Part shown: piece after piece, positions 28,429 through 36,669 of the stretch
Layout: every line of letters begins with the position of its first letter
Position numbering within the stretch: position 1 is the stretch's first letter
NCBI GenBank assembly: GCA_003218305.1
Contig: QHMY01000048.1
Coordinates: 1-54,419 of the forward strand
Origin: Verrucomicrobiota bacterium
GTDB taxonomy: Bacteria; Verrucomicrobiota; Verrucomicrobiia; Chthoniobacterales; UBA10450
Direction of reading: 5' to 3'
Length of the DNA stretch: 54,419 nucleotides
Program-made: the position numbers and the translations under genes
Notes under the pieces: model-generated
Database searches by the model: none
What the model was told of the DNA's origin: nothing
Seen by the model: only the letters and a program-made list of their open reading frames with translations

Positions 28429-30024
28429 CTAGCGAGCCCTGTAAACCTGATAGACGCCGGCGCTCGTAACCGGTTCACACTGCTGACAGCCTTCGGCCGA
28501 GCTAATAACAAGTTTTCCTGCCGGAGCCTTCGCTCCCGGCGCCAGGTGGACAAACTCCGAGGTCGGCCGTTTCTCCACCGTGGCGTACCACAAGGCGTGG
28601 ATGTAGGCCGGACCCCACTTCCCATCTTCAAGGTAGATTGGCCGAACGGGTTGTTTAGTCGCTGCGTCGTAAGCGGTCTTGTATGGAACGTCGAACTCAA
28701 ACGAGCGGTTGGGCCCGTTACGGCGGAAAACTATCTGAAATCGATAGGCTTCGAAGGCCGTGAATGCCAACAATGCGGCTAGAAGCGCGAAACGAACGAG
28801 CCGCGGCGGAAGCTTCTCCGCCACGTTACGCCTAAAACCTGCCCAGGTGCCTTCCGCAACCTTCCCCCCCTCCAAGGGTGTTGGACCAGGCTCCGTTTCT
28901 GGTTTGTCCCGGGCCAGGAACCATTCCAGGGCCGGAATCGTCAGGAGCAGAAGGAATACCGGGTACGCCATGAGCCGCATTCCATGAAATGGCTCAACCG
29001 AGATGGCGCCCGGTATAATCGAAATCGCGAGCCCGTAAAGCACAAAACGCCACCACGGCTGATGCCGAAGCCGGGCCAGGATGACGATGAGACCGATCAA
29101 CGCCAGGATGAAAGTCGCGACAAAGAACGCACCTCCCGAACCCTGGACATGGTGCCGCGGATGATAGTCTCCGTTGATGAGCAAGCCCACCAGGCTTTGA
29201 TCTTCCAGGTAACGCTTGATGAACTGAGATGCGACGTCGCTCCAAGGAACCCCGGGCCTGATGTAGGATATTTCGTATAAACGTCTCGTCAGGACTCCGG
29301 GATGATTCCTGTTAAACACTAAGATCGGGGTTAGGGTAACTCCGTAGAAAAACCCCGTCCTGATTACGCTGATCAAACGTTGTCTTGAGGTCGCAAAGAA
29401 CAGGAGCCCGAGCGACAAGAGTGGCCCCAAAATTCGACCACTTGTGTAGCAATAGGTCACCAGGTCGAGGGTCGCAACGAGCGCGACATCCTCACGCCAG
29501 CCCCAATTTTCTTTTTTCTGAACGTGATACAGCGTCAGGAGGAATGGGGCCAGGGCCATCGGGATGAATTGCGGCTCCAAGAGCAAGCCCCTTCCTTCAA
29601 AAAACCAGGGCGTGAGAAGAGCGGTAGCCGCAACGATGGCGCCAATCGTCCATCGGCCGGAAATGCGCTTTGCCAAAAGCCCGAGGAGTAAGCACGCGCA
29701 AAAGACCCAAAAGGCGCTAAAGAGCCGCGCTAACAGAATGCTCGGCGGCAAAAAACGAAAGAGCACTGCCAGCATGTAAACCTGCGTAGGGCACCCGAGC
29801 TGGGTATTGGTGTCGGTGTAGTATTGAAAGAAGAGCGGAAAGTGCACCCCGGTCTCACCGGCTCCGGTGTGAGCAACCAGATAAGCATTGTAAGCCGGAG
29901 CAGATTCATCCAAATAGAAACCCGGTGGATTGGTCCTCAACCCGGACGAATAGAGCGCGAAGAGCAGCGCCAGGCCCGTCAACCACAACAAGATATGAAT
30001 GCGGCGACGTGAACGGTTTTCCAT
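28429..30024 (-). CDS. Membrane glycosyltransferase, GT-C / PMT-ArnT-like
   Basis: The protein has 531 residues with about eleven hydrophobic helices. The first periplasmic loop has the motif GFYLDESAPAYNAYL, whose Asp-Glu pair is characteristic of the GT39/GT83 superfamily active site. A ~130-residue soluble C-terminal domain is probably periplasmic. The acceptor is unknown. The ATG at 30024 is placed just before the first helix (HILLWLTGLALLFALYSSG). Upstream in-frame codons would overlap the divergent methyltransferase leader. Confidence 0.78.
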   Translation of the reverse strand: MENRSRRRIHILLWLTGLALLFALYSSGLRTNPPGFYLDESAPAYNAYLVAHTGAGETGVHFPLFFQYYTDTNTQLGCPTQVYMLAVLFRFLPPSILLARLFSAFWVFCACLLLGLLAKRISGRWTIGAIVAATALLTPWFFEGRGLLLEPQFIPMALAPFLLTLYHVQKKENWGWREDVALVATLDLVTYCYTSGRILGPLLSLGLLFFATSRQRLISVIRTGFFYGVTLTPILVFNRNHPGVLTRRLYEISYIRPGVPWSDVASQFIKRYLEDQSLVGLLINGDYHPRHHVQGSGGAFFVATFILALIGLIVILARLRHQPWWRFVLYGLAISIIPGAISVEPFHGMRLMAYPVFLLLLTIPALEWFLARDKPETEPGPTPLEGGKVAEGTWAGFRRNVAEKLPPRLVRFALLAALLAFTAFEAYRFQIVFRRNGPNRSFEFDVPYKTAYDAATKQPVRPIYLEDGKWGPAYIHALWYATVEKRPTSEFVHLAPGAKAPAGKLVISSAEGCQQCEPVTSAGVYQVYRAR

Positions 30025-30260
30025 TGATACTGGGATTATACAGACTTTGAGTTCTTCGAAATTTGACGGATATTCTGGTGGCGTTGCGGGATCGCAGCAA
30101 GAATTATTGGGCACACCGGTCCAGGCTCTCAACCTCAGCTCCGCACAAGCAAAATGCGCGCACCCTATCAGGAAAGGTCAGAGCCTCCGCCAATCGTAGG
30201 AACGTGTTCCATGATCAAGGTACCAACCCAACCATGGGTCTCATCCGGGTGGTCGAGAGA

Positions 30261-30956
30261 ATGAGTATGGACCGGGAATTTGATCACCTCGCGCCCGAAT
30301 ACAAGGACCTGCTCAAGGACCCGGTGCGCGATTACTTTGCGGCCGAATCAGAGTTTTTCCTCACGCGAAAGATCGACATGCTACTCGAATTCGCGACCCG
30401 TCAAGGATTGGATACTCGGCAGGCAACATGGCTGGATGTAGGATGCGGCAAGGGCGAGCTCCTGCGGGCCGCGCGGCAGCATTTTGCGAAAGCGCTCGGT
30501 TGTGACGTGTCCCTGGGGATGATGGCCGCCTGCAGCGATCTCGAAGTGGTGCATCAAGCGGATCCGCAACGCCTTCCTTTCGCGGACGGCTCGGTCGACT
30601 GGGTAACGTCCGTCTGCATCTTCCATCACATCAATCCGGAAGAGCGCGCGCCGGTTGTCGCCGAGATCCATCGTGTGCTTCGGCCCGGCGGGATTTTCGC
30701 CAATATCGAACACAATCCTTTAAACCCCGCAGTCCAATTAATCGTTAGGCGAACCCCGATCGACGTGAACGCGCGCCTGTTAACTGCCAGGACCGCGCGG
30801 CGGCTCAGCCGAGCCGCCGCGATGGAAACGGTCGCCACCCGGTATTTTCTGTACGTGCCGCAGCGACTATATGGCTGGGCCGGTTTGATCGAACGCGCGC
30901 TCGACCGCGCGCCGCTGGGCGGCCAGTATGTTGTGTTCGCAAGGAAGCCCGCATGA
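30261..30956 (+). CDS. Class I SAM-dependent methyltransferase
   Basis: The protein has 231 residues. The SAM-binding loop is TWLDVGCGKGELLRAA, motif II LPFADGSVDWVTSVCIFHHI, and motif III HRVLRPGGIFANIEHNPLNP. The family resembles glycan or quinone methyltransferases, and the substrate is unknown. An alternative start at 30267 has a GAGAG seven bases upstream and would shorten the protein by two residues. Longer frames upstream do not look coding. It is followed 152 bp later on the same strand by a family 2 glycosyltransferase. Confidence 0.87.
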   Translation: MSMDREFDHLAPEYKDLLKDPVRDYFAAESEFFLTRKIDMLLEFATRQGLDTRQATWLDVGCGKGELLRAARQHFAKALGCDVSLGMMAACSDLEVVHQADPQRLPFADGSVDWVTSVCIFHHINPEERAPVVAEIHRVLRPGGIFANIEHNPLNPAVQLIVRRTPIDVNARLLTARTARRLSRAAAMETVATRYFLYVPQRLYGWAGLIERALDRAPLGGQYVVFARKPA

Positions 30957-31108
30957 ATCGGCGGCTTCCGCGGTCCATTAAGTCGGTCTCCTCGTGGGAA
31001 AATCCATAGCGTTGACGACATGGGTAACAAAGCGGCTTTGATGAAAGACGAACGCTTGTCAATCAAGCCTTCGGCGGCCAGCCTCGCCCGGGACGACAAC
31101 GATACTCG

Positions 31109-32131
31109 ATGAAGCCAACCTTCTCATTCATTGTCCCGGTCTTTAATGAAGAGGAGACTCTCGAAGAGGCATACCGCCGTCTCTCGGCTATCCTGGCCAG
31201 CCTGGACGGCGAGGGGCAAATCATTTTAGTGGATGATGGCAGTCGCGATCGATCCCTGGAAATGATGCGCGATCTGCACCGACGTGATCCCCGGATCTGC
31301 TACATCAGTCTGGCCCGCAACTTCGGCCATCAGATTGCGGTTACGGCCGGGTTGCGCTTTGCCCAAGGCGACGCAGTGATCGTCCTTGATGCCGACCTGC
31401 AAGATCCGCCGGAGCTAATTCCGAAAATGATCGAGCAATGGCGTGCCGGGTATCACGTAGTGTATGCCCAGCGGACCGCTCGCCAGAGTGAAGGCCCCAC
31501 CAAAAAGCTCTTCGCCTACCTCTTCTATCGCGTGCTCCGGCTGTTGACCGACGTCGATATCCCCTCGGATACCGGAGATTTTTGCCTAATGGACCGCAAG
31601 GTCGTTGATGTCCTGAACGCGTTGCCCGAACGAGGCCGGTACCTGCGAGGGTTACGGGCTTGGATTGGCTTTCGCCAAACCGCTGTTCCTTTCGAGCGAG
31701 AGCCGCGCTTTGCCGGCGAAGTTAAATACACCTTTCGCAAGTCGTTCGGCCTGGCTGTGAACGGCATTGTCTCGTTCTCGCGGGTGCCGCTCCGGCTCGC
31801 CACCTATTTGGGGCTTTTGGTTGGTTGCTGCGCGCTGGGCATGGTGGTGGTGGTGATTTACTGGCGCCTCTTTCATCCAGCGCTGCCGCTCATTGGCTAC
31901 ACGATCATCACCGCGGCCATCTTCTTCCTCGCGGCGGTCCAGTTGTTTTGCCTTGGGATCCTGGGCGAATATCTCGGGCGCGTTTATGAAGAGGTAAAGG
32001 GCCGTCCTCTTTTTACTTTGAAGGAAATTGCGGGAATCGAAGGCCATGCTGCGAAGACTGCGTCTCCTCCGCCTTTCATGCGGCCCGCTTCGTCCCAGGA
32101 GATCCAACCGGCTTCAAACCCGGAGCGCTGA
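31109..32131 (+). CDS. Polyprenyl-phosphate glycosyltransferase, family 2 (ArnC/GtrB-like)
   Basis: The protein has 340 residues. The GT-A domain starts at residue 4 ([19 protein letters not shown]) with [10 protein letters not shown] and [13 protein letters not shown] (DxD), followed by the family motif [21 protein letters not shown]. Two membrane helices are near 230-300 and the C-terminal [18 protein letters not shown] is present, then a disordered proline/serine tail. It presumably makes an undecaprenyl-phosphate-linked sugar for one of the GT-C proteins. It converges with the giant GT-C/NHL gene, with only three bases between their stop codons. Confidence 0.92.
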   Translation: MKPTFSFIVPVFNEEETLEEAYRRLSAILASLDGEGQIILVDDGSRDRSLEMMRDLHRRDPRICYISLARNFGHQIAVTAGLRFAQGDAVIVLDADLQDPPELIPKMIEQWRAGYHVVYAQRTARQSEGPTKKLFAYLFYRVLRLLTDVDIPSDTGDFCLMDRKVVDVLNALPERGRYLRGLRAWIGFRQTAVPFEREPRFAGEVKYTFRKSFGLAVNGIVSFSRVPLRLATYLGLLVGCCALGMVVVVIYWRLFHPALPLIGYTIITAAIFFLAAVQLFCLGILGEYLGRVYEEVKGRPLFTLKEIAGIEGHAAKTASPPPFMRPASSQEIQPASNPER

Positions 32132-32134
32132 GTG

Positions 32135-35100
32135 CTATTTGGTTTCCAACGGGATCTGACTGAGACGGCCGGCATACGTGTTCAACACGTAAAGCTTGCC
32201 TTTTACCAGGGCGAGGCTTGATGCCCCCTCGAGCTTGTCGGGTGGGTTGGGCCTTAAGTGCGCAATCTTCTTTCCCGTAAGATCGAAAGCCAGAACTTCG
32301 TCCGAAGCAATGCACGAGGCGTAGAGGCGTCCGGCCTGGGAATCGACCACTAGATCCTGGAACTGCCATCCCGCGGGCATGTTCCATTCTTCCACTGGCC
32401 ACGTCGCGACAAATTTTCCATTTGTATCAAAGACCTGGATTCGCCCGTTGCTCGGGTCCGCCACGTAGACCCGGTTGTTCTTTCCGTCCACCGCTACGGA
32501 AGTCGGGCCGGTCATTTCGCCGTCACCTTTTCCAGATACCCCCCAAACCAGCACCACCCTTCCATTGGGATCGAACTTAACGATTCGCGAATGCCCTTGA
32601 TCGACGACGTAGACAGAGTTATCCGCGCCGATCGCAATATCGCGCGGCGTTTGCAGTCCTCCGTCGGGAACTTTCCACTCCGCCAGGAAAGTCCCATCGG
32701 GTTTCAGTTTCTGGACCCGATTGTTTGCGGTGTCCGCCACATAAATAAAGCCGTTGCGATCGACCCCAACTCCACCCGGCTCAACGAATTCACCCTGACC
32801 CTGCCCTCTCTTTCCGATAACGTTCACGAAATTCCCGGCCGGCAAAAACTTTTGCAGCCGGTCATTATTACTGTCGGCGACAAAAATATTTCCGGCTGTG
32901 TCAACCGCCAAACCGCGCGGGAAGTTTAACTGCCCATTTTCCTTCCCGTTGCCCGTCTCAAAAACGCTCACCCCCGGAGTTGCGGCGCCTGACTCAGAGC
33001 TTGTCCCAGTCGGGACGAAGTCCGCATTTTCTGGAACCTTATAAATGGCGATCGTCCAATAATCGTTCGCCTCAAATACCTTCTGGAAGTTAGGCACATA
33101 CACTTGCTGCTCATTGTTATTCTTGAAGGCGCCGCGCACCGTGGAATCAAACGCCACGTAATCAATGTGGTTGGCTTTCAAAAGAGTGAACACCTGATGC
33201 GCATTCTTGCTTTCGAACATCAGCCGGTACGCTGCTTCTCGCTTCGGAAGATCGTACCCGGCGGACCAGGTGAAATAGGTGTAGCCAAAGAAGATCTTGC
33301 GACCAGCCAGCAGAATCGGGTGATTGACAAACTTGTCGGTCAGAAAGATCGCGTCCGGCTTCGTTTCGGTCTGGGCCCATTTGATCAGGCGGTCGCCGAC
33401 GATACCTGTCTGAATAAACGTCGCATTGTGAATGGGAAAGAAATCGATTACTCCCCCTGCGACAATGGGAGCCACCAGGATAACGGCGAGCAAGCGCGAA
33501 GGTATGGACCACCATCTTTTCCCAAGACGCCAAAGCCTCCAGAGTCCGTAACCTACAAACAAGTTCGCCACCACGAGCCAGATGTTGAGAAACTTGTGAT
33601 TCGCCAGCGCCTCTTCACTGAACTGAAAGCAGAAGGTGAGGAGGAACAGGCTGAAGATCGCGATAAACAATCTCCAGTGGAGCCAGGAACCAAAAAGGAG
33701 GCCGATCAGGATCAGGATCCATTTAATTCCGAACGTGAATCCCAGGTACTTCACGACCTGCATGACAGGGACGTTCCCGAGCGTATAACCCCAATGGATC
33801 AGAGAGGCTCCCGCCCGCGCATTGCCCGAGCGCAAAGCCAGCACCTGAGGGAGACCTATGAGGGCCGTGGTAATGGCCAGTCCCACCATGTAGCGGCGAC
33901 AAGGAAAGAGGACAAAAAAGAACGCGAGCACGGCAAACGCCGCCGTAAAGACAGGCGCATTCCAATAGGGCATGGCGCCCAGCAGGAGGCCGCAAAAGAT
34001 GAAGCCCCGGCCAGAGACAAGATTGTCATGGACCAAGTCTCCGAGGAAACCTCGCGTTGGTATGGGAGCAGCCACCGGCGGCGTGGGTTCCGCGGCTAAT
34101 TCCTCCCCGACAGGCTCCGGGTCAGGCTCCCGAGAGGATTCGTTGGCAAACTCGAGCGCCTCGGACTCCTGGATCTGGCTTTCCGGGCTGGGATCGGACT
34201 TCGGATGCACATATTCGAACGACCCGGACTCCTGCACGTCGCTTTCCGCGCTAACATCCGATTTCGAGTGCATATACTCGAGCGCCTCGGATTCCTGCAT
34301 CTCTCTTTCCGGGCTGACATCCGATTTCGAATGCATGTACTCATCGTATGCCCGCGTTCGGAAGGTACTTCCCTCTGATGCAGCATCATCGGCGACCGCC
34401 TGGGGCAATTCTTCGGGCGGCACAGGAATCTCGGACTCACCAGGACCGACCGTAGTCAGCTCCGGGTCCGTTTGGACTTGTTCGGTATCTGCCACGGTCT
34501 CCGGCACTCGTGTTTCTCCGGATGACCAATAATTCGCTGCCGGATACGGTTCCTGATAGGACGGTTCCGTTTCGGTTTCTGCAGCCACGCTCGGTTGCGT
34601 TGCGGGCAAGTCGGAGGCCATCGCCACCTCGTCGGTTGGTGGCATCGAGGGAGGCAGGAGGCCGGCAGCTTGCGCGCGATCAATTTCCTTTAGCCTCTTC
34701 TTCTCCTGATATCGATCGATCAAAAAGAACAAAACGACGAGGAAGATTCCGATGGAGCTCGCCAGGTGCCTTTGGTTAACGAAGACCACCTGCGTCCAGA
34801 TTCCCCAATCCTCCCCCCGATAGGGATAGCCTGACGTAAGATAATCCCTCAGCGTGTAGATGGCCTGGAGGGCGCCTTTGAACGATGTTTGCTTGCGAAG
34901 AAATGGGACGAGATTCAGCGTGCCATGGCAGAAGAAGGCCACGGAGGCGACGATCCCGACAGCCCGGGATTTGAAAAGCAACTGCCCTAGCGCGATGACC
35001 ATCGCGAGCATGCAAACCAGCGTGAGGATACTGATGAGGTTGACGCTCCAGGCCAGATTCAGGCCAAGAAATTCAAGATTCCCGGCCAAAAAGTAGAAAA

Positions 35101-35605
35101 GGAAATGGTAGCGGATCGGCTCTCCCGCAAAGTGGGGATACTCAGCCGGGAAATTGTGACCATGAGCGAAACTCTGGACGATGGCGGTGTTCGGCCCATA
35201 GTCGCTCCATTGGGTCATGCCGATCTGGAGAAGGCCCGCCTTGGAGTCGAAGTCGAGCGTCGCGAACATCATCCAGGTAGCCAGCGCGATATAGGCGGCC
35301 AGAAAGATCCAGGTCCAAGCGTCTGTTCCGGGAACGCGCGGCTGAATGAGTGACGAGTCTCGCTTCGGCGGGCAGTTGATCAAAAAAATCGTGGCCACCG
35401 CCAGAAAGACGCAATCGCCCCAAAGCAAAGGGTTGCTGGCACTGGCAAAGTGCCGCGCCGTCAGATAAACAAAGCCCGTGCTGAGCAGCAACCCGACCAG
35501 CGTTGCCGTCGCCCACCGATGGGATACCGAAATATAACGGAAGAAAAGCCCGCAAAGACGATCGCCCACGCAAATGGCCAGGCCCAGGAAAATGAGAGCT
35601 AGCAT
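32135..35605 (-). CDS. Giant membrane protein: GT-C-like transmembrane domain with repeat insert, fused to C-terminal NHL propeller
   Basis: The protein has 1156 residues. Helices to about residue 298 include a periplasmic loop TQWSDYGPNTAIVQSF / FAGEPIRYHFLFYFLAG reminiscent of GT-C or YYY-type membrane enzymes. Residues ~302-520 are an acidic, disordered insert containing three 21-residue tandem repeats (EYMHSKSDVS). More helices lie between about 530 and 722, then a soluble domain (740-860) and about six NHL repeats (~881-1150; words RGLAVDTAGNIFVADSNNDRLQ, VYVVDQGHSRIVKFD). Positive charges after the helix at 283-298 place the insert in the cytoplasm and the propeller outside. A good Shine-Dalgarno (GGAGG, seven bases before ATG) supports the start. 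I know no characterised protein with this layout. Confidence 0.8.
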   Translation of the reverse strand: MLALIFLGLAICVGDRLCGLFFRYISVSHRWATATLVGLLLSTGFVYLTARHFASASNPLLWGDCVFLAVATIFLINCPPKRDSSLIQPRVPGTDAWTWIFLAAYIALATWMMFATLDFDSKAGLLQIGMTQWSDYGPNTAIVQSFAHGHNFPAEYPHFAGEPIRYHFLFYFLAGNLEFLGLNLAWSVNLISILTLVCMLAMVIALGQLLFKSRAVGIVASVAFFCHGTLNLVPFLRKQTSFKGALQAIYTLRDYLTSGYPYRGEDWGIWTQVVFVNQRHLASSIGIFLVVLFFLIDRYQEKKRLKEIDRAQAAGLLPPSMPPTDEVAMASDLPATQPSVAAETETEPSYQEPYPAANYWSSGETRVPETVADTEQVQTDPELTTVGPGESEIPVPPEELPQAVADDAASEGSTFRTRAYDEYMHSKSDVSPEREMQESEALEYMHSKSDVSAESDVQESGSFEYVHPKSDPSPESQIQESEALEFANESSREPDPEPVGEELAAEPTPPVAAPIPTRGFLGDLVHDNLVSGRGFIFCGLLLGAMPYWNAPVFTAAFAVLAFFFVLFPCRRYMVGLAITTALIGLPQVLALRSGNARAGASLIHWGYTLGNVPVMQVVKYLGFTFGIKWILILIGLLFGSWLHWRLFIAIFSLFLLTFCFQFSEEALANHKFLNIWLVVANLFVGYGLWRLWRLGKRWWSIPSRLLAVILVAPIVAGGVIDFFPIHNATFIQTGIVGDRLIKWAQTETKPDAIFLTDKFVNHPILLAGRKIFFGYTYFTWSAGYDLPKREAAYRLMFESKNAHQVFTLLKANHIDYVAFDSTVRGAFKNNNEQQVYVPNFQKVFEANDYWTIAIYKVPENADFVPTGTSSESGAATPGVSVFETGNGKENGQLNFPRGLAVDTAGNIFVADSNNDRLQKFLPAGNFVNVIGKRGQGQGEFVEPGGVGVDRNGFIYVADTANNRVQKLKPDGTFLAEWKVPDGGLQTPRDIAIGADNSVYVVDQGHSRIVKFDPNGRVVLVWGVSGKGDGEMTGPTSVAVDGKNNRVYVADPSNGRIQVFDTNGKFVATWPVEEWNMPAGWQFQDLVVDSQAGRLYASCIASDEVLAFDLTGKKIAHLRPNPPDKLEGASSLALVKGKLYVLNTYAGRLSQIPLETK
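34154..34342 (-). repeat. Three tandem 63-bp coding repeats
   Basis: These encode residues 422-442, 443-463 and 464-484 of the GT-C/NHL protein, each of the form EY(M/V)H(S/P)KSD-x-S(P/A)E followed by QES. The third unit has diverged most, and a fourth degenerate start (EFANES) follows. The period is exactly 21 codons, so copy-number changes would stay in frame. Confidence 0.9.
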
Positions 35606-35852
35606 CCGTCAGCCTCCGCCTGATTGATCTTCAGCCCGCCAGGGGGCAATTTCGTTTTCTTGACCGGGTCCATTTCTCGCGCGGACAGAGTTAAACCCCG
35701 TAAACGGGCCATGGCGAGTGGAAACCGGAAAGGTGGCTTCGAATGGGACGCAGACCCCTCGCGGGCAGTAATTGAGAAATCAGCGGAACCGGCATGGGGC
35801 TGGAATCTCGCCAAAGTGGCGGACGCTGCAAGTCGGACCGGGTTGGGCGAAC

Positions 35853-36602
35853 CTATTGTCTTTCCAGGGCGACCAGGAGCCGCGTGGCGAAGACAGCCGG
35901 AATCCGGCTCAGGACGCGATCAACCATCCGCAGGGCCGGCAGCAAACTCCTCGGAAAAAGCTGCGGTCGGGTAAATCCACCGGAAGCGATGTAGGGAATC
36001 GCGGCCAACAAACGCCGTTTCACAGTCCGCCAATCACCCAGATGCGACACCCATTCCTTGGTAAAAAAGACCCGATGCGCGTTCCCCTGGGCAGCATAAT
36101 ACGCCATCTCGGCGGGTGAAAAATTTGGCGGAGCCCACCAGCGAATCTGCTTTCGAAGGCCCAGCGGTTCATGATGGAAAAAGCCGTAGACGATCCGTCC
36201 GAGCAGGCCCATGGCCGGATCGAAAATGATCAGGCGCCCGCCAGGCGCCAGGACTCGATGAAATTCCGCCAGGGCCGTGCCCGGATATTGGAGATGATGC
36301 CAGACATCAAATAGAATCAGGTTTGAGACGGAACCATCGGCAAAACTCAAGGCATAGGCGTTTTCGATTTGATCGATCCACGGATTGGGAAAGAGGTCGG
36401 TCGCAAGCGCATCCGGAACGACGCTTTTGAGGTTTCCGATTCCAGAACCTATTTCCACAATTCGCCCCGGCAGGTCGCGTCGTATCTCCTTCGCAATCTC
36501 GAGGTGGAACTCACGATAGATCTCTTGCAGGACCACCTTCCGGCGCCAATGCCGGGCATTGGCTTGAATCTCCAGATTGTGCTGCGCGATGTCCGTCACC
36601 AT
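35853..36602 (-). CDS. Class I SAM-dependent methyltransferase
   Basis: The protein has 249 residues. The SAM loop is GRIVEIGSGIGNLKSVVPDALATD, then FADGSVSNLILFDVWHHLQYPG and RVLAPGGRLIIFDPAMG, with a C-terminal region rich in aromatic residues as in Methyltransf_11 proteins of glycan clusters. The ATG at 36602 gives a normal N-terminus. An upstream in-frame extension would overlap the cyclase gene and has no domain content. The substrate is unknown. It may be co-transcribed with the cyclase upstream (67 bp gap). Confidence 0.85.
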   Translation of the reverse strand: MVTDIAQHNLEIQANARHWRRKVVLQEIYREFHLEIAKEIRRDLPGRIVEIGSGIGNLKSVVPDALATDLFPNPWIDQIENAYALSFADGSVSNLILFDVWHHLQYPGTALAEFHRVLAPGGRLIIFDPAMGLLGRIVYGFFHHEPLGLRKQIRWWAPPNFSPAEMAYYAAQGNAHRVFFTKEWVSHLGDWRTVKRRLLAAIPYIASGGFTRPQLFPRSLLPALRMVDRVLSRIPAVFATRLLVALERQ

Positions 36603-36669
36603 TAATCCATGTCCATTTTGATTTCCGGCAGGCCCCGGAACACCAAGGGCCCGGGTTCGTCGCTCGAAT

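Noticed and set aside
34154-34342. Tandem repeats considered as a CRISPR-like array
   Set aside because: The units are contiguous with no spacers, encode an in-frame protein repeat, and no cas genes are present.
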